From positions 407,847 through 471,846 of the forward strand of contig JAESIW010000157.1 of NCBI GenBank assembly GCA_016802295.1: a stretch of DNA of 64,000 nt, in the 5' to 3' direction. Made by a program: the position numbers and the translations under genes. The notes under the pieces are model-generated. The model was given only the letters and a program-made list of their open reading frames with translations, was not told where the DNA came from and did not search any database. Shown one piece after another: positions 1-10,203 of this stretch (position 1 is its first letter; each line of letters opens with the position of its first letter). Origin of the DNA: Brachionus rotundiformis. Lineage: Eukaryota > Rotifera > Eurotatoria > Ploima > Brachionidae.

Positions 1-1131
1 TTTGTTTGTATCAGCTTGCTGAATGCTCATCATCATTGTCTCAATATTCTGTAATATATTATCTTTTGAGTCCAAGGATTTTTCCAGCTGTTTCTTTTTT
101 TTGAGAAGTTTTAAGGCACTATTTTTGTTACCATCTTTTAAGTGAGCTCTTATGTCAATATTTAATTTGTTAATTTGATCATTTAATTTTTTTATCTCTA
201 ATTCTAGTTTATTTTGAGAGTCCTTAAGTTTTATATAACTAGTCTCTATTTCGTTTATAGGTGTCACACTGTCATTTAAGCTAAAACAAAATTTTACCAA
301 TGTTCTGTCCAATTCTTTGGATGAAAAGATTAAAATTTTCTGATTTATTTCCAGATATTTTAAAACAAAGTCCAAATCTTGCTCGTTCACTGTGTCACCT
401 AGCAAATTAAAGAGCCTATCGTATTCTAAAACACATTCTACATTTCTGTACACTACAGTAGATTGAAGTTTTTTCAAAATTTCATGAGATTTAACTTCAA
501 CTAGGTTCGGGATTACATAGGATTTGAGCTCAATCTCTTTGTTGGGAGACTGGCAAGAAAAAGATCGTTCGATATTTGGTTTGGGAGATTTAGGTGTAAA
601 TGTTGTGCCATAAATAACTGATGTAGAGTCACCATTTTTGTTGAAAGCTTTATAAAAATAGCTAGTTGACCAAGATAATGGCCACCATACCAATTTATTG
701 AACATATTGGCTAACATACCGCTTCTAGGTTTCAGAAACTCTTCACAAGTATTGATGTTTTTTTCTTTTTGAAGCTCTGTAATAACAAGCTCAAGACATC
801 TTGGTTTTTTGCCTTTTCTGACGAAGAGATTTTCCAATTTTTTCTGATCAAATAGCAAGATTTTTTTCTCATTGCATAAGGACAATATGGTTTGTTTCCA
901 AAATTTCATTTTGTTGTCATAGTGAAGCGGGTTTAGGTCTCTATTGCGGAAAGGCGCAAATAATGCGTTCATTCGAACATCGTCATTCCATTCTGAAGGA
1001 CGAGTTAGCCACTCGAACTTATCATCTTCATCTTCTGTATCATAAAAAGAATCATTTTGCAAGCTGAAATTTTGTTCATCGGTTGTACGATATTGCGAGG
1101 CTTGACCAAAATTACTAAATGAGTTTTGCAT
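1..1131 (-). CDS. CHMP7: CHMP7, ESCRT-III subunit (C-terminus outside the window)
   Basis: One uninterrupted frame runs from the ATG at 1131 to the window edge (377 codons, no intron). It starts MQNSFSNFG. The N-terminal half follows CHMP7: a W-D-D-V-R-M-N-A-L-F-A-P-F block, then D-N-K-M-K-F-W, then a tandem winged-helix-like region ending in WWPLSW. The C-terminal part (from about residue 300) is the basic, coiled Snf7-like ESCRT-III helix pair (LKDSQNKLELEIKKLND and LKLLKKKKQLEKSL). CHMP7 of other animals is about 450 residues, so roughly 75 residues (MIM end) lie beyond position 1. Known family role: it recruits ESCRT-III to the inner nuclear membrane for post-mitotic sealing and acts in endosomal sorting. 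The gene lies downstream of, and on the same strand as, the SPATA24 copy. Identity is from motif recall, not alignment, but the order of blocks is convincing. Confidence 0.88.
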   Translation of the reverse strand, partial: MQNSFSNFGQASQYRTTDEQNFSLQNDSFYDTEDEDDKFEWLTRPSEWNDDVRMNALFAPFRNRDLNPLHYDNKMKFWKQTILSLCNEKKILLFDQKKLENLFVRKGKKPRCLELVITELQKEKNINTCEEFLKPRSGMLANMFNKLVWWPLSWSTSYFYKAFNKNGDSTSVIYGTTFTPKSPKPNIERSFSCQSPNKEIELKSYVIPNLVEVKSHEILKKLQSTVVYRNVECVLEYDRLFNLLGDTVNEQDLDFVLKYLEINQKILIFSSKELDRTLVKFCFSLNDSVTPINEIETSYIKLKDSQNKLELEIKKLNDQINKLNIDIRAHLKDGNKNSALKLLKKKKQLEKSLDSKDNILQNIETMMMSIQQADTNK

Positions 1132-2010
1132 TTAAGTTTTTTGTTTTTAATTACATTCAAACCTTCTTCATTAATTAAATTTTAATAAATTTATTAATTT
1201 TTACTGTTTTTGATGATGTAAAAAAAAGTGTAAAGCTTAGCTTTGAAATTAGTCTTTTAGAATAAATTATGTAAAAAAGAATTATTTTAATTAAATTTTT
1301 TTATTATTTCTATTATTTATATTCTTTAAATATTCCTTGAAAATATATTGAAATTAAAAGTTAATTTAACAATGGGAAAAATTTATATTTATTATTTAAG
1401 TTAATTTTTTTTAAAATGAAATGACCTGTTTTTATTTAGTTAAATAATAGTTAGGGTAGAGCCCAGGAAGTTCGGAAGTTTTTAGTTAAAAATTGAATAT
1501 TGAAATATATAATTGATTTCTGAATTTTAATTTAATTTAATTTAATCAAAGCATCAAAAATTTGAATTCTAAAAAGAAAGTGTTAACATATAAATTAATA
1601 TATTTGCACATTTTACTTCATATTTTATGCTAAAAATCAAAGATTTGTTCAAAATATTTTATTTCTAGTTGACAATTTAATCAAAATTGCTTTTTGGTCA
1701 AAAGTTGGAAAGTGTGAATTCATTTCCTCCAAGAAAAAAATAACTGGAAAATTATGTTAAAAAAGTTTAGCGGAGATTTAATGTAGATGTTTAAAAAAAT
1801 CTTTTTTTATCATTAAAAAAATTGACCTGAAAACATTTGGTAAAAATATCAAAAGAAAGATATTTATTTTTATGCTCATTTTCGTAAAACAGAACTTTTC
1901 TTATTAAAATTTTATTTAAAATTATGAAATTGAATTTTCATTTGTAAACAATATAAAAAATTACATTTATCTTTATAAAATTGTATAGATGTTTAGTTTA
2001 AAATTGAACC
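1132..2010. other. AT-rich spacer between CHMP7 and SPATA24 copy A
   Basis: I see no coding exon, RNA gene or repeat unit here. It presumably holds the CHMP7 promoter and 5' UTR and the 3' UTR of the SPATA24 copy, both on the minus strand. Confidence 0.5.
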
Positions 2011-2822
2011 CTAGAGTTTTTTTTTTGATTTAACATTTCGGCTTGGTTTTTCCTGTACCAAGTTGTTAATGTACTTTTCTTGTTCTGCTTTTAAGTTAAG
2101 CTCTTCTATTTTATGTTCATAATCATTTTCAATTTTGGAATACTTTGACTCTTTTTGGTTGAGTCCTTCAATCACATCATTGTATTTTATCTCTGCTTCG
2201 GCAATTTTTGAAATTAAATCGATACCCTTTGAGCTTTCGTTTATTAATTTATTTTTTAAGAATTGGTAGCTTTTTTTTAAAAAAGAGAATAGATAGAAAA
2301 TTGATTCTAAAAAATGAATTGTTTTTTTCTTTTACTTACACACTGGCATAAGCACATCTCTCTTTTTCTAATTCGTTTTTGAAAAACTCTATCTCTTGAA
2401 TCTTGCTATTCAAATCATCTTTGGACTGTATCAGTTCTAATTTTGTCTTGGCATGATTGTACTTTTCTGTCTAGAAACCGACATTGAATGATACAAAAAG
2501 TGTTCATAGAAAAACAAAATTTACCAACTTCTAGTTCATTGAGTATTATTTCGTATTCTTCTTTGGATATTGTTTGGGTACTTTTTTTGATCTAAATTGT
2601 AAAAAAAATAAGCATGCTAATTTTGGTTAATTAGATGGTATTTCAAACTTCTTTGGTCAGTTTGTTTATTGTAGTCTGTTGAGCCTGAATTATTCTCAAC
2701 AAATCTTCCAGATTCAGCGACTTGGACTTGCTTGGTGTATTTGTGTGTGCTGTGTCGCATTTATCTTGATCTGGAACTGTTACTTTCAATTCAGAAAAAT
2801 TAGGCACCACATTTCCATTCAT
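2011..2822 (-). CDS. SPATA24: SPATA24-like coiled-coil protein, copy A (four exons)
   Basis: Exons 2822-2649, 2591-2525, 2466-2340 and 2269-2011 join in phase (0, 1, 2) to give 208 residues starting MNGNVVPNF. Three introns are 57-70 bases with AG acceptors; the first donor is an unusual GTTTGA. The protein is mostly coiled coil. SPATA24 landmarks in order: SKEEYE, E-K-Y-N-H-A-K-T-K-L, F-K-N-E-L-E-K-E-R-C-A-Y-A, and N-E-S-S-K-G-I-D-L-I; length matches the family (about 205). Family knowledge: SPATA24 (TIPT) is a testis-enriched protein that binds TBP/TRF2 and chromatin. A near-identical intact copy lies inverted at 13281-14087. An in-frame upstream ATG exists here but is absent from copy B, so the shared MNG start is preferred. 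Confidence 0.8.
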
Positions 2823-3330
2823 TCTAATAATATACCAAAATAGCTTTATCATTTTTATTAACAGATATAATTCCAGAAAAAAATAAAAAAATTAACAACA
2901 GGATACATTAATACCTGTTTATAAAATAAAGTGTTGACCAAGAATGCTTAAGCATATATTTATTTTAAAATTTTATCTTTTATTTATTGAGCATGTAATA
3001 AGACGTAATTAGAGTTGAAGTATAAAGTACATAAAAACTTTATATATAATATATAATTAATTTCAGTTTTAAGATTGGCTTTTAAAGCATTTAAATTCGT
3101 TTTCATTAAAGTTTTTTTCTGTCCAAAACAAGTCGAATTCAAAACTCGGCTCAATTGGACAGACTATATCTTTATAAAAAGAAGAAATTTATTATTTTTT
3201 TTAATTTCAAAATTCCAAAAAAAAAAAAACGAAAAATTTTTAAAAATATTTACAATGGATAGAATCACAGGGTTTATTTATCTATAAAGATTAAGATTTA
3301 GAGAAAAAAAAGGAAAAACCAATTATGTTA
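2823..3330. other. Spacer between SPATA24 copy A and QRICH1
   Basis: About 60 bases directly above the SPATA24 start are still similar to the sequence before copy B (13203-13280), so the duplication includes the proximal 5' flank. The rest shows nothing recognisable. Confidence 0.45.
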
Positions 3331-5022
3331 TTATTGAACTAATAAGGATGGTGCTGATGGTGCGGCGGCTAACAAAAGTTCATTTACTTCCTTAACCATT
3401 TTGATACGATTAAGCATTCGATCAAGCATTTTATCACTCACCGGTTGACTCGAGAACCACACAGGTGAAGACGGCAGAGAGGTATTTTCTGGCAACAAAT
3501 AGAAAATGTCATTTCTATTTTTGACACTCTCTGGACATTTGGAAATATAAAAATTATACAATTCTACGGGGCATCTGAGCGGATTTTCATAATTTTCGCC
3601 TTGTTCATAAATAACCTGTTCCATTCCGTGAAAATCTGGATAATAGCGCAAAAATACTGTCTTGCCATAATCTTCACCATTCGGACCGATGTTTCGTTTG
3701 GCATGTTTTTTGACATTTGCAAACGAAAGCTTTTTATGAGATTCGACTTTGTCGAGAAAGAAATATTTTGTATTAAAATAAAGAATTGTATTGAGTAAAA
3801 CAAATGGCGAATAGGCTCCAAGTTGTTTTGCTTCCCAAAGTATTTCCTCCTCAATCCGACTGGATACTTGGCCATCGGCATCGATTCTAATTTTATATCT
3901 TAATGCCACTTCATTCAAGGCCTCTTGATAATTGTCAAACAAGATCGAGTCAAGAAAAATGTTCTCGACTCGACCTTTTTCTTGTAAATAGTGCTGAATG
4001 CCCAGGCTAATGTAATAGATACTCTCTGGTGCGTATACTTCGCCATTAGGTTTGCGCACTTCGCTCAAAAATTCTGCCAAAAGAAAATTAAGTTCTTCGT
4101 TTTTAAGCTTAAGTAAATCATTTGGTAACTTGGTGGCTACACACTTTAGATTTTCAATTTTTTTGCTTAGCCAACTATTAAATACTTTGACACCAATTGT
4201 CCATTTAAATGAGCTCTCAGACTCCTGTAGTAATTGCAATTGATCTTGAAAATCTTGATTTTGGTTGGAATTTTGCTCTGGTTCAGACTCTCCATCGGAT
4301 GAATCTTCGAATCCAGGTATGCCCTCTTCCCGGGCTAGTTTTTCTGCATAAATCAAAATCTCAAATTCGTAGGGATCTGAGGGCAATTTTTTTCTCAACT
4401 TTTTGATCCGCCTCTGTACACGATCATAAGTTCTTTTTGTAGTGGGAATAAAAACTGGTACAGGCACTGGCACTGGTACCAATAGTGGCACAGGCATGGG
4501 TGCTTGATACATACACATCGGAACTGGCACATTAACTGGCACTGGTACTGGTACCATCGAATGAGTTGGCTGTATTTCATCTAAATCGATTTGAGTTGAC
4601 ACATCCTTAACAATTGGATGACACTCAGTTGCTTTGGATTGGTAAAATGGTTTGCACGAGACCATTTTATTTCGAAATTGTTTTTGATTCGACTCAGGTG
4701 AGTGGGATGTATTTGTCACATAGGCATTTTGTCCTACTCGAGATCCATTTGAAATACTAGGGCTCATTTGAGGCATGTTCTTTTCACCGTTTAAATTTGG
4801 CTTCATTTGAGCATTTTTTAAGATATTTTGGGTGGTTATCAGTGATGTTTGATTTGAGTTTGTCTGTGTAAAACCTGGCCGGTTCCTTATTTGATTTGAG
4901 TTTGACAAAGCTGTCGATTTACGGGCTACATGCCTCAGTCCATTATTATTTGACAATGGAAGAGCTGTAATTGCTGCTTTTGGAGAATCTGGTTTACTTG
5001 GTTCGATTGTAATTCGACTCAT
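3331..5022 (-). CDS. QRICH1: QRICH1 homologue, intronless
   Basis: A single 563-codon frame from ATG 5022. Residues 1-150 are Asn/Ser/Gln-rich and disordered. Residues about 155-195 are an unusual run of P-V-P-V repeats ending PVPVFIPTT, a hallmark shared by QRICH1 and the ZMYM2/3/4 proteins. Next comes a basic/acidic helix (RRIKKLRKKLPSDPYEFEI) and then, from about 270 to the end, the DUF3504-type core with YYISLGIQHYL, EILWEAKQLGA, FNTKYFF, ENPLRCPVELYNFYISKCP and R-N-D-I-F-Y-L-L-P-E. No MYM zinc fingers precede the core, which points to QRICH1 rather than ZMYM. The family acts in the nucleus; vertebrate QRICH1 is a transcriptional regulator of the ER-stress response. The core resembles tyrosine recombinases distantly but is not expected to be catalytic. 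Confidence 0.85.
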   Translation of the reverse strand: MSRITIEPSKPDSPKAAITALPLSNNNGLRHVARKSTALSNSNQIRNRPGFTQTNSNQTSLITTQNILKNAQMKPNLNGEKNMPQMSPSISNGSRVGQNAYVTNTSHSPESNQKQFRNKMVSCKPFYQSKATECHPIVKDVSTQIDLDEIQPTHSMVPVPVPVNVPVPMCMYQAPMPVPLLVPVPVPVPVFIPTTKRTYDRVQRRIKKLRKKLPSDPYEFEILIYAEKLAREEGIPGFEDSSDGESEPEQNSNQNQDFQDQLQLLQESESSFKWTIGVKVFNSWLSKKIENLKCVATKLPNDLLKLKNEELNFLLAEFLSEVRKPNGEVYAPESIYYISLGIQHYLQEKGRVENIFLDSILFDNYQEALNEVALRYKIRIDADGQVSSRIEEEILWEAKQLGAYSPFVLLNTILYFNTKYFFLDKVESHKKLSFANVKKHAKRNIGPNGEDYGKTVFLRYYPDFHGMEQVIYEQGENYENPLRCPVELYNFYISKCPESVKNRNDIFYLLPENTSLPSSPVWFSSQPVSDKMLDRMLNRIKMVKEVNELLLAAAPSAPSLLVQ

Positions 5023-5387
5023 ATTTTATTTGAAGGCTCACTTTTTGAGCTGTCTTTTTCTGATTAGTGATTTTATTCGTCTAGTATCTCTATTTAATTA
5101 AAATCTTAAAAAATTTATTTCTTGTTTTGTTATGAGAACAAAAAATTTAAGTTATTATTTGATTAATATCTTATTTTTAGTGTTATTTTTTACGGACTTG
5201 CGGTGAATTTGAAAAATATTAAAATTAAGTTTAAAAAATACCAAAATTAAGATACCAAAATGACAGTCGACAAAATTGGAATTTTGTCAAACAATTCTTT
5301 ACATTAATTTAAATATTCTAATAATTAAACAAAAAGAAAATTTTCACTATTTAATAATTAAAAGTTTGGACAATTTTAAAATCAAAA
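5023..5387. other. QRICH1 5' flank
   Basis: AT-rich sequence without visible exon or repeat; the QRICH1 promoter should lie here. Confidence 0.4.
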
Positions 5388-5618
5388 AATTATTATGGTT
5401 CTAGAAGTTCTTTAGAAATGTCTGTCCTGATTCTCATGGTCAATGCTTTAAACCGATTTAAATTTACTTATCTATGGTAATTTCCGTTGATCGTCGTAAA
5501 TTTTTATTAAAAAACAAATATTTTTTGGTAGATAATGTCAAAATTATAAAAAAATTAAAAAATTTATTTTGTCTATGAACTTAATCTAAATGACGATAAG
5601 TGCAAGGTTTTACACATT
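5388..5618. repeat. Left copy of long direct duplication flanking an insertion
   Basis: These 231 bases recur at 6902-7236 in the same orientation with only about four substitutions. The left copy lacks one internal block of about 105 bases that the right copy has at 7020-7124. Similarity stops exactly at the shared CACATT (5613-5618; 7231-7236): the left copy then enters an A/T tail, the right copy carries on into reverse-transcriptase coding sequence. The left boundary cannot be fixed because the right copy begins at the N gap. Confidence 0.85.
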
Positions 5619-6901
5619 TTTTTATTTATTTAAAATATTATTTGAGGAAGTCCTCAGGCCACTCAGAATGGATCATAGTCCTTCTTTTTAGCCTAACGTT
5701 TAAAATATTGAATTAAATATTAAAGAAAAGGGAAACTTTATGTAAACATCAGAGCACAAAAATGATTATAGCAGAATAAAATTATATAGATTAAATTTAT
5801 AAAATATAAAGTTGATAGGTAACTAAGGGTTATACGATTTACTAGATAATTGATTTTTTAAAATTTTCAAAAAAGTTGTTGAACTTATTGTTTGGAACAG
5901 GAGAGTTTGTCAGGTAGTCGTTTAAATCTTCTAATAGTTGCTGGTGATCCACNNNNNNNNNNNNNNNNNNNNNNNNNNNNNNNNNNNNNNNNNNNNNNNN
6001 NNNNNNNNNNNNNNNNNNNNNNNNNNNNNNNNNNNNNNNNNNNNNNNNNNNNNNNNNNNNNNNNNNNNNNNNNNNNNNNNNNNNNNNNNNNNNNNNNNNN
6101 NNNNNNNNNNNNNNNNNNNNNNNNNNNNNNNNNNNNNNNNNNNNNNNNNNNNNNNNNNNNNNNNNNNNNNNNNNNNNNNNNNNNNNNNNNNNNNNNNNNN
6201 NNNNNNNNNNNNNNNNNNNNNNNNNNNNNNNNNNNNNNNNNNNNNNNNNNNNNNNNNNNNNNNNNNNNNNNNNNNNNNNNNNNNNNNNNNNNNNNNNNNN
6301 NNNNNNNNNNNNNNNNNNNNNNNNNNNNNNNNNNNNNNNNNNNNNNNNNNNNNNNNNNNNNNNNNNNNNNNNNNNNNNNNNNNNNNNNNNNNNNNNNNNN
6401 NNNNNNNNNNNNNNNNNNNNNNNNNNNNNNNNNNNNNNNNNNNNNNNNNNNNNNNNNNNNNNNNNNNNNNNNNNNNNNNNNNNNNNNNNNNNNNNNNNNN
6501 NNNNNNNNNNNNNNNNNNNNNNNNNNNNNNNNNNNNNNNNNNNNNNNNNNNNNNNNNNNNNNNNNNNNNNNNNNNNNNNNNNNNNNNNNNNNNNNNNNNN
6601 NNNNNNNNNNNNNNNNNNNNNNNNNNNNNNNNNNNNNNNNNNNNNNNNNNNNNNNNNNNNNNNNNNNNNNNNNNNNNNNNNNNNNNNNNNNNNNNNNNNN
6701 NNNNNNNNNNNNNNNNNNNNNNNNNNNNNNNNNNNNNNNNNNNNNNNNNNNNNNNNNNNNNNNNNNNNNNNNNNNNNNNNNNNNNNNNNNNNNNNNNNNN
6801 NNNNNNNNNNNNNNNNNNNNNNNNNNNNNNNNNNNNNNNNNNNNNNNNNNNNNNNNNNNNNNNNNNNNNNNNNNNNNNNNNNNNNNNNNNNNNNNNNNNN
6901 N
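5619..6901 (-). mobile_element. Probable retroelement 3' end entering the assembly gap
   Basis: Read on the minus strand, the sequence emerging from the gap encodes an open frame (5952 down to 5843) reading VDHQQLLEDLNDYLTNSPV and ending FENFKKSII then TAG. About 225 bases of non-coding sequence follow, then a run of AAATAAT and AAATAAATAAAA that ends exactly where the flanking duplication begins. Coding end, 3' UTR and A-rich tail is the layout of a non-LTR retrotransposon 3' end, but the 36 residues match no family I know, and a host gene cannot be excluded. Most of the body is hidden by Ns at 5953-6901. Confidence 0.45.
5953..6901. other. Assembly gap (949 N)
   Basis: Unresolved bases. 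Apparent open frames across it are artefacts of N translation. Confidence 1.
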
Positions 6902-7236
6902 AATTATTATGGTTCTAAAAGTTCTTTAGAAATGTCTGTCCTTATTCTCATGGTCAATGCTTTAAACCCATTTAAATTTACTTATCTATGGTAATTTCCG
7001 TTGATCGTCGTAAATTTTTGTTAAATTAAGGAAATTTACGTAAGAAAAAGGAACTAATTATTCTTGAATAAAATTTTTCACTTTTTTTTTGTTAAAAATT
7101 GGATATTTTGGTTGGTAAATTTTTATAAAAAACAAATATTTTTTGGTAGATAATGTCAAAATTATAAAAAAATTAAAAAATTTATTTTGTCTATGAACTT
7201 AATCTAAATGACGATAAGTGCAAGGTTTTACACATT
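6902..7236. repeat. Right copy of long direct duplication
   Basis: Partner of 5388-5618. It contains an extra block of about 105 bases bounded by the ten-base direct repeat GTAAATTTTT (7010-7019 and 7115-7124); the left copy has a single GTAAATTTTT, as expected if it lost the block by recombination between the short repeats. Confidence 0.85.
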
Positions 7237-7735
7237 GGAAACAACAATTCTCGTAATGAATACCACATAGATAACAAAAAAATTTCAGACCAAATCAAAC
7301 AAGAGAAAGACTTAGGTATCATTATATCTGAAGACTTCAATTCAATTCAAATTTCACAATAAGGAATCTGTATTGAGACTCTAAAAAGCTTTTGTAGGAC
7401 CTCGTCGAAGTTATAATTTGGAGACATTCCTTGAAGAAAGACATAAACGCATCGAACTAAGAGGTGATTTTATACAAATGTTTAAAATAGCTAAGGGCTT
7501 TGATGAAACCAATTGGTTTAATAAAATTTTAATAAAATTGTATTTAAAAATCAACAGTCGTCGATTAAGATCAGATGAATTTCAGATAGAAAGACGATTA
7601 GTCAAAAACTGTGAACAATGTCACAATTTTTTTACAAACAGGGTATCAAGCGATTGGTATAACCTAACAAAAGAAGTAGTCCAATCAAGTAAAATAAATG
7701 AATTTATAAAAAAACTGGACAAAACTAGATAATGG
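7196..7735 (+). pseudogene. Non-LTR retrotransposon reverse transcriptase fragment, C-terminal, internally deleted
   Basis: Frame one reads NLNDDKCKVLHIGNNNSRNE and then EKDLGIIISEDF, the segment after the RT catalytic motif in CR1/L2/Jockey-type elements. It breaks at about 7345. After roughly 70 missing residues the end of the protein resumes (RSYNLETFLEERHKRIELRG, DFIQMFKIAKGF, FFTNRVSSDWYNLTKEVV, INEFIKKLDKTR, stop at 7732). The long duplication ends inside this fragment, so the fragment was the target of the neighbouring insertion. It is a dead copy. Confidence 0.85.
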
Positions 7736-7902
7736 AGCCTAAAACTCCATTTCATGTGGTCATCCACATTCTGTTTATGTTTTTAATAAAAAAATTTATT
7801 AATCAATCATTTTTTTTCTTCAAATTATTAAGTTAAAATTTTTATTTAATTATCAGTTTATATTCGAGTAAAATAAACCCATTAAATTAATTAAGAACAA
7901 AT

Positions 7903-9808
7903 TTATAAAGAAGAAATGCTTTCAAAATGTGAAATAGATATATCTGAAGTCAATATGGCCTTTTTCACTTCGTCACAAACATCAAGCATCTCTTCCAAAT
8001 AAATCCACTCAGATTCACAATCAGTTATCTAAATTGTAAATTAAATATTTATTCTTTATTTACAATTAAGCTTACTTGTGTGTATAGAATATTTTTTTCG
8101 TCATCTATTTCCGTTTCACAAGAAAGACAATTTTCTCTCGGAAAGAGTTCCATAATTTTTTTTTCAAATTGACGGAACTTTTCAAGTGATTTATCTCCAA
8201 ATTTTTCAGCTTGTACCAATAAAAAGCGAATTTTTTTTATTGGTTTTAGGAGATCTTTATCAATTTTCTCAATTATGGAGTCTTTTTTAGCAACAATTTT
8301 TATTAATTCCAAGTTTTTGAGCTTTTCAAAGCAATTTTCTTGAAAATTTGTTACACCATATAGGTATAAAGCTTGTAATTGCCCAAAGCTTTCCTCAAAA
8401 ACCGGAACAGACTCAATTTCAATTTTTAAAAATTTAAAATTTTTCAAATTAATAAGACCAAATTTGTGACCAATTTGCTTCATTCGCATTACATTTAAGG
8501 CTTCAAGCTTTTCCAATTTATTCAAAAAATGCCAATCTTGTAACAAATTATTTGACAAGTTCAAATATCTTAAATTTTTGAGCTTTTCAAAAGCAATGGG
8601 ATCTAAATATTCGACAGTATTGCTTGCCAGGTCCAGCACTCTTAAGCTCATAAGAGAATTAAAAGCCTGCTGGTTTACTCTCATATTTGACTTGTTGTTA
8701 TTAAGATTTAATATCTTCAAGTTAAAAAGGCCATCAAATGATCTGTCGCTTAGAAGCTTAATTCTATTTTCAACCAGTTCAAGAAATTTTAAGTTTACCA
8801 AGCACTCAAATGTATTTTCTTCTATTGACTCAATTTTATTTTGATTGATAATCAAATATTCCAAGTGATCAAGACCATAAAAACTTTCAGCCATGAGTTC
8901 ACTCAATTCATTTGATGATAAAATTAAACTTCTGAGTTGAACTAGTCCATAAAATGCATTTTTTTCAATCTTATTAATGTTGCTCTCAGTTATTGATAAG
9001 TATTCCAAGTTAGGTAGATTGGAAAAGTTTTTGGTTTTAATTATATCCAAATGATCACATTTGAGTACAAGCTTTGTCAAATGTCTTAAATTGGTAAGCA
9101 TTTCTGGATGTATTCTTTGGAAATTTATGTTTTGATATAAAAAATTAAGTTCATTAAGCTTTTTAGTATTTATCAGCTTAGGAACTACATCAAAATCAGC
9201 TTCATTGAATTTTGAATTTTTACCATCAATAGTCAATTTTTCTAAGCAATTTTCATTAACATTGGTAATATCAACAATAGGATCACAATCTATTGATTTT
9301 AATTCTATTAATTTCTGGATAACTGAAGTTTGTATAGCTTCCTTTTGCCATAAAATTATTTTACAAATTAACATATATATAAAAAATTACTTCTAATGTT
9401 TTATAGTCAAAATTAGCTGAGGAATAGCTATTTTTATAAATTTCGCTTTAAAATAAAATTGATTTATATTTTATTTTGCTAAAGCTAATAAAAGTACATT
9501 AAATTTGCCAGTACAGATTGGTTGATCTGGTCAGTGATAATAATTAGTTTTCCGATTTTATTCTTAAAATTAATGCACTTTATTTGAGATTCTGAGTTTG
9601 GATAAGGAATAAAAACGCATGTTTGAAGAATACCATTTAAATATGGTATTTGAATATCATTTATTGTTGAAATGAGTAAGTTTTTGGTGATGTTGATTGA
9701 TTCCTGTTCAGATTTTTTAGCTTTTAAAAAAGCTCTGTCTGACTGATCTATAATTTGATTTATTAAATGTGAATAGTAATCATTGGTCCAAATGTTGGTA
9801 TTTTCCAT
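7903..9808 (-). CDS. Leucine-rich-repeat protein A (four exons, no signal peptide)
   Basis: Exons 9808-9498, 9445-9391, 9341-8076 and 8028-7903 join in phase (2, 0, 0) into 585 residues. Residues 1-103 form a charged helical N-domain (MENTNIWTNDYYSHLINQII). A 55-base exon follows. From about residue 185 to 440 there are roughly ten tandem LRRs of 23-24 residues with the F-x-x-L-x-N-L-x-x-L-x-L-x-x-N pattern. A helical C-terminal tail is completed by the last exon (ITDCESEWIYLEEMLDV... ending SISSL). There is no signal peptide or membrane segment, so it is probably cytosolic and a binding protein; the ligand is unknown. Its exon order and first two intron phases match LRR protein B at 30444-32213, so the two are paralogues. 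A model of only 8049-9374 would miss three exons. Confidence 0.78.
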
Positions 9809-10203
9809 TTTTAATTAAAAAATAAATTTTTTTTTTCTATCATAATTATTTATAAATTTTTTCTAAAATTAAATTTATTTAAAATTAGAATTTTGAATAT
9901 TTTTGAAATATTTATTTAAGATATTCTGAAAATTTATTAAATCATAAAAAGTTATCATTAAGAGAATACATATTAAAAATAATTTATAATGAAAATAATA
10001 AATATATTTTATTTTTAAAATTGGAAATAAGTTTAGTTAAAAGCAAAAAAAATTTGGTCCAGTTGGCAACAAAAAATATAAAATCAATTTTTCAAAAATA
10101 CCTTTGTTTAATTTCAAATTTTCATTTAAATTTTTTTTCCAAAAATATTGCTCAAGTAATTTATCTTAATAATTTTAATAAACTTTAACAAAAAAAAATC
10201 AAC
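9809..10203. other. Spacer upstream of LRR gene A
   Basis: Very AT-rich, no exon seen. It lies between the LRR gene start and the end of the next minus-strand gene, so it should contain the LRR promoter. Confidence 0.4.

Noticed and set aside
5892..6929. Long open frames spanning the N gap
   Set aside because: They consist of Ns translated as X; only about 60 real bases contribute.
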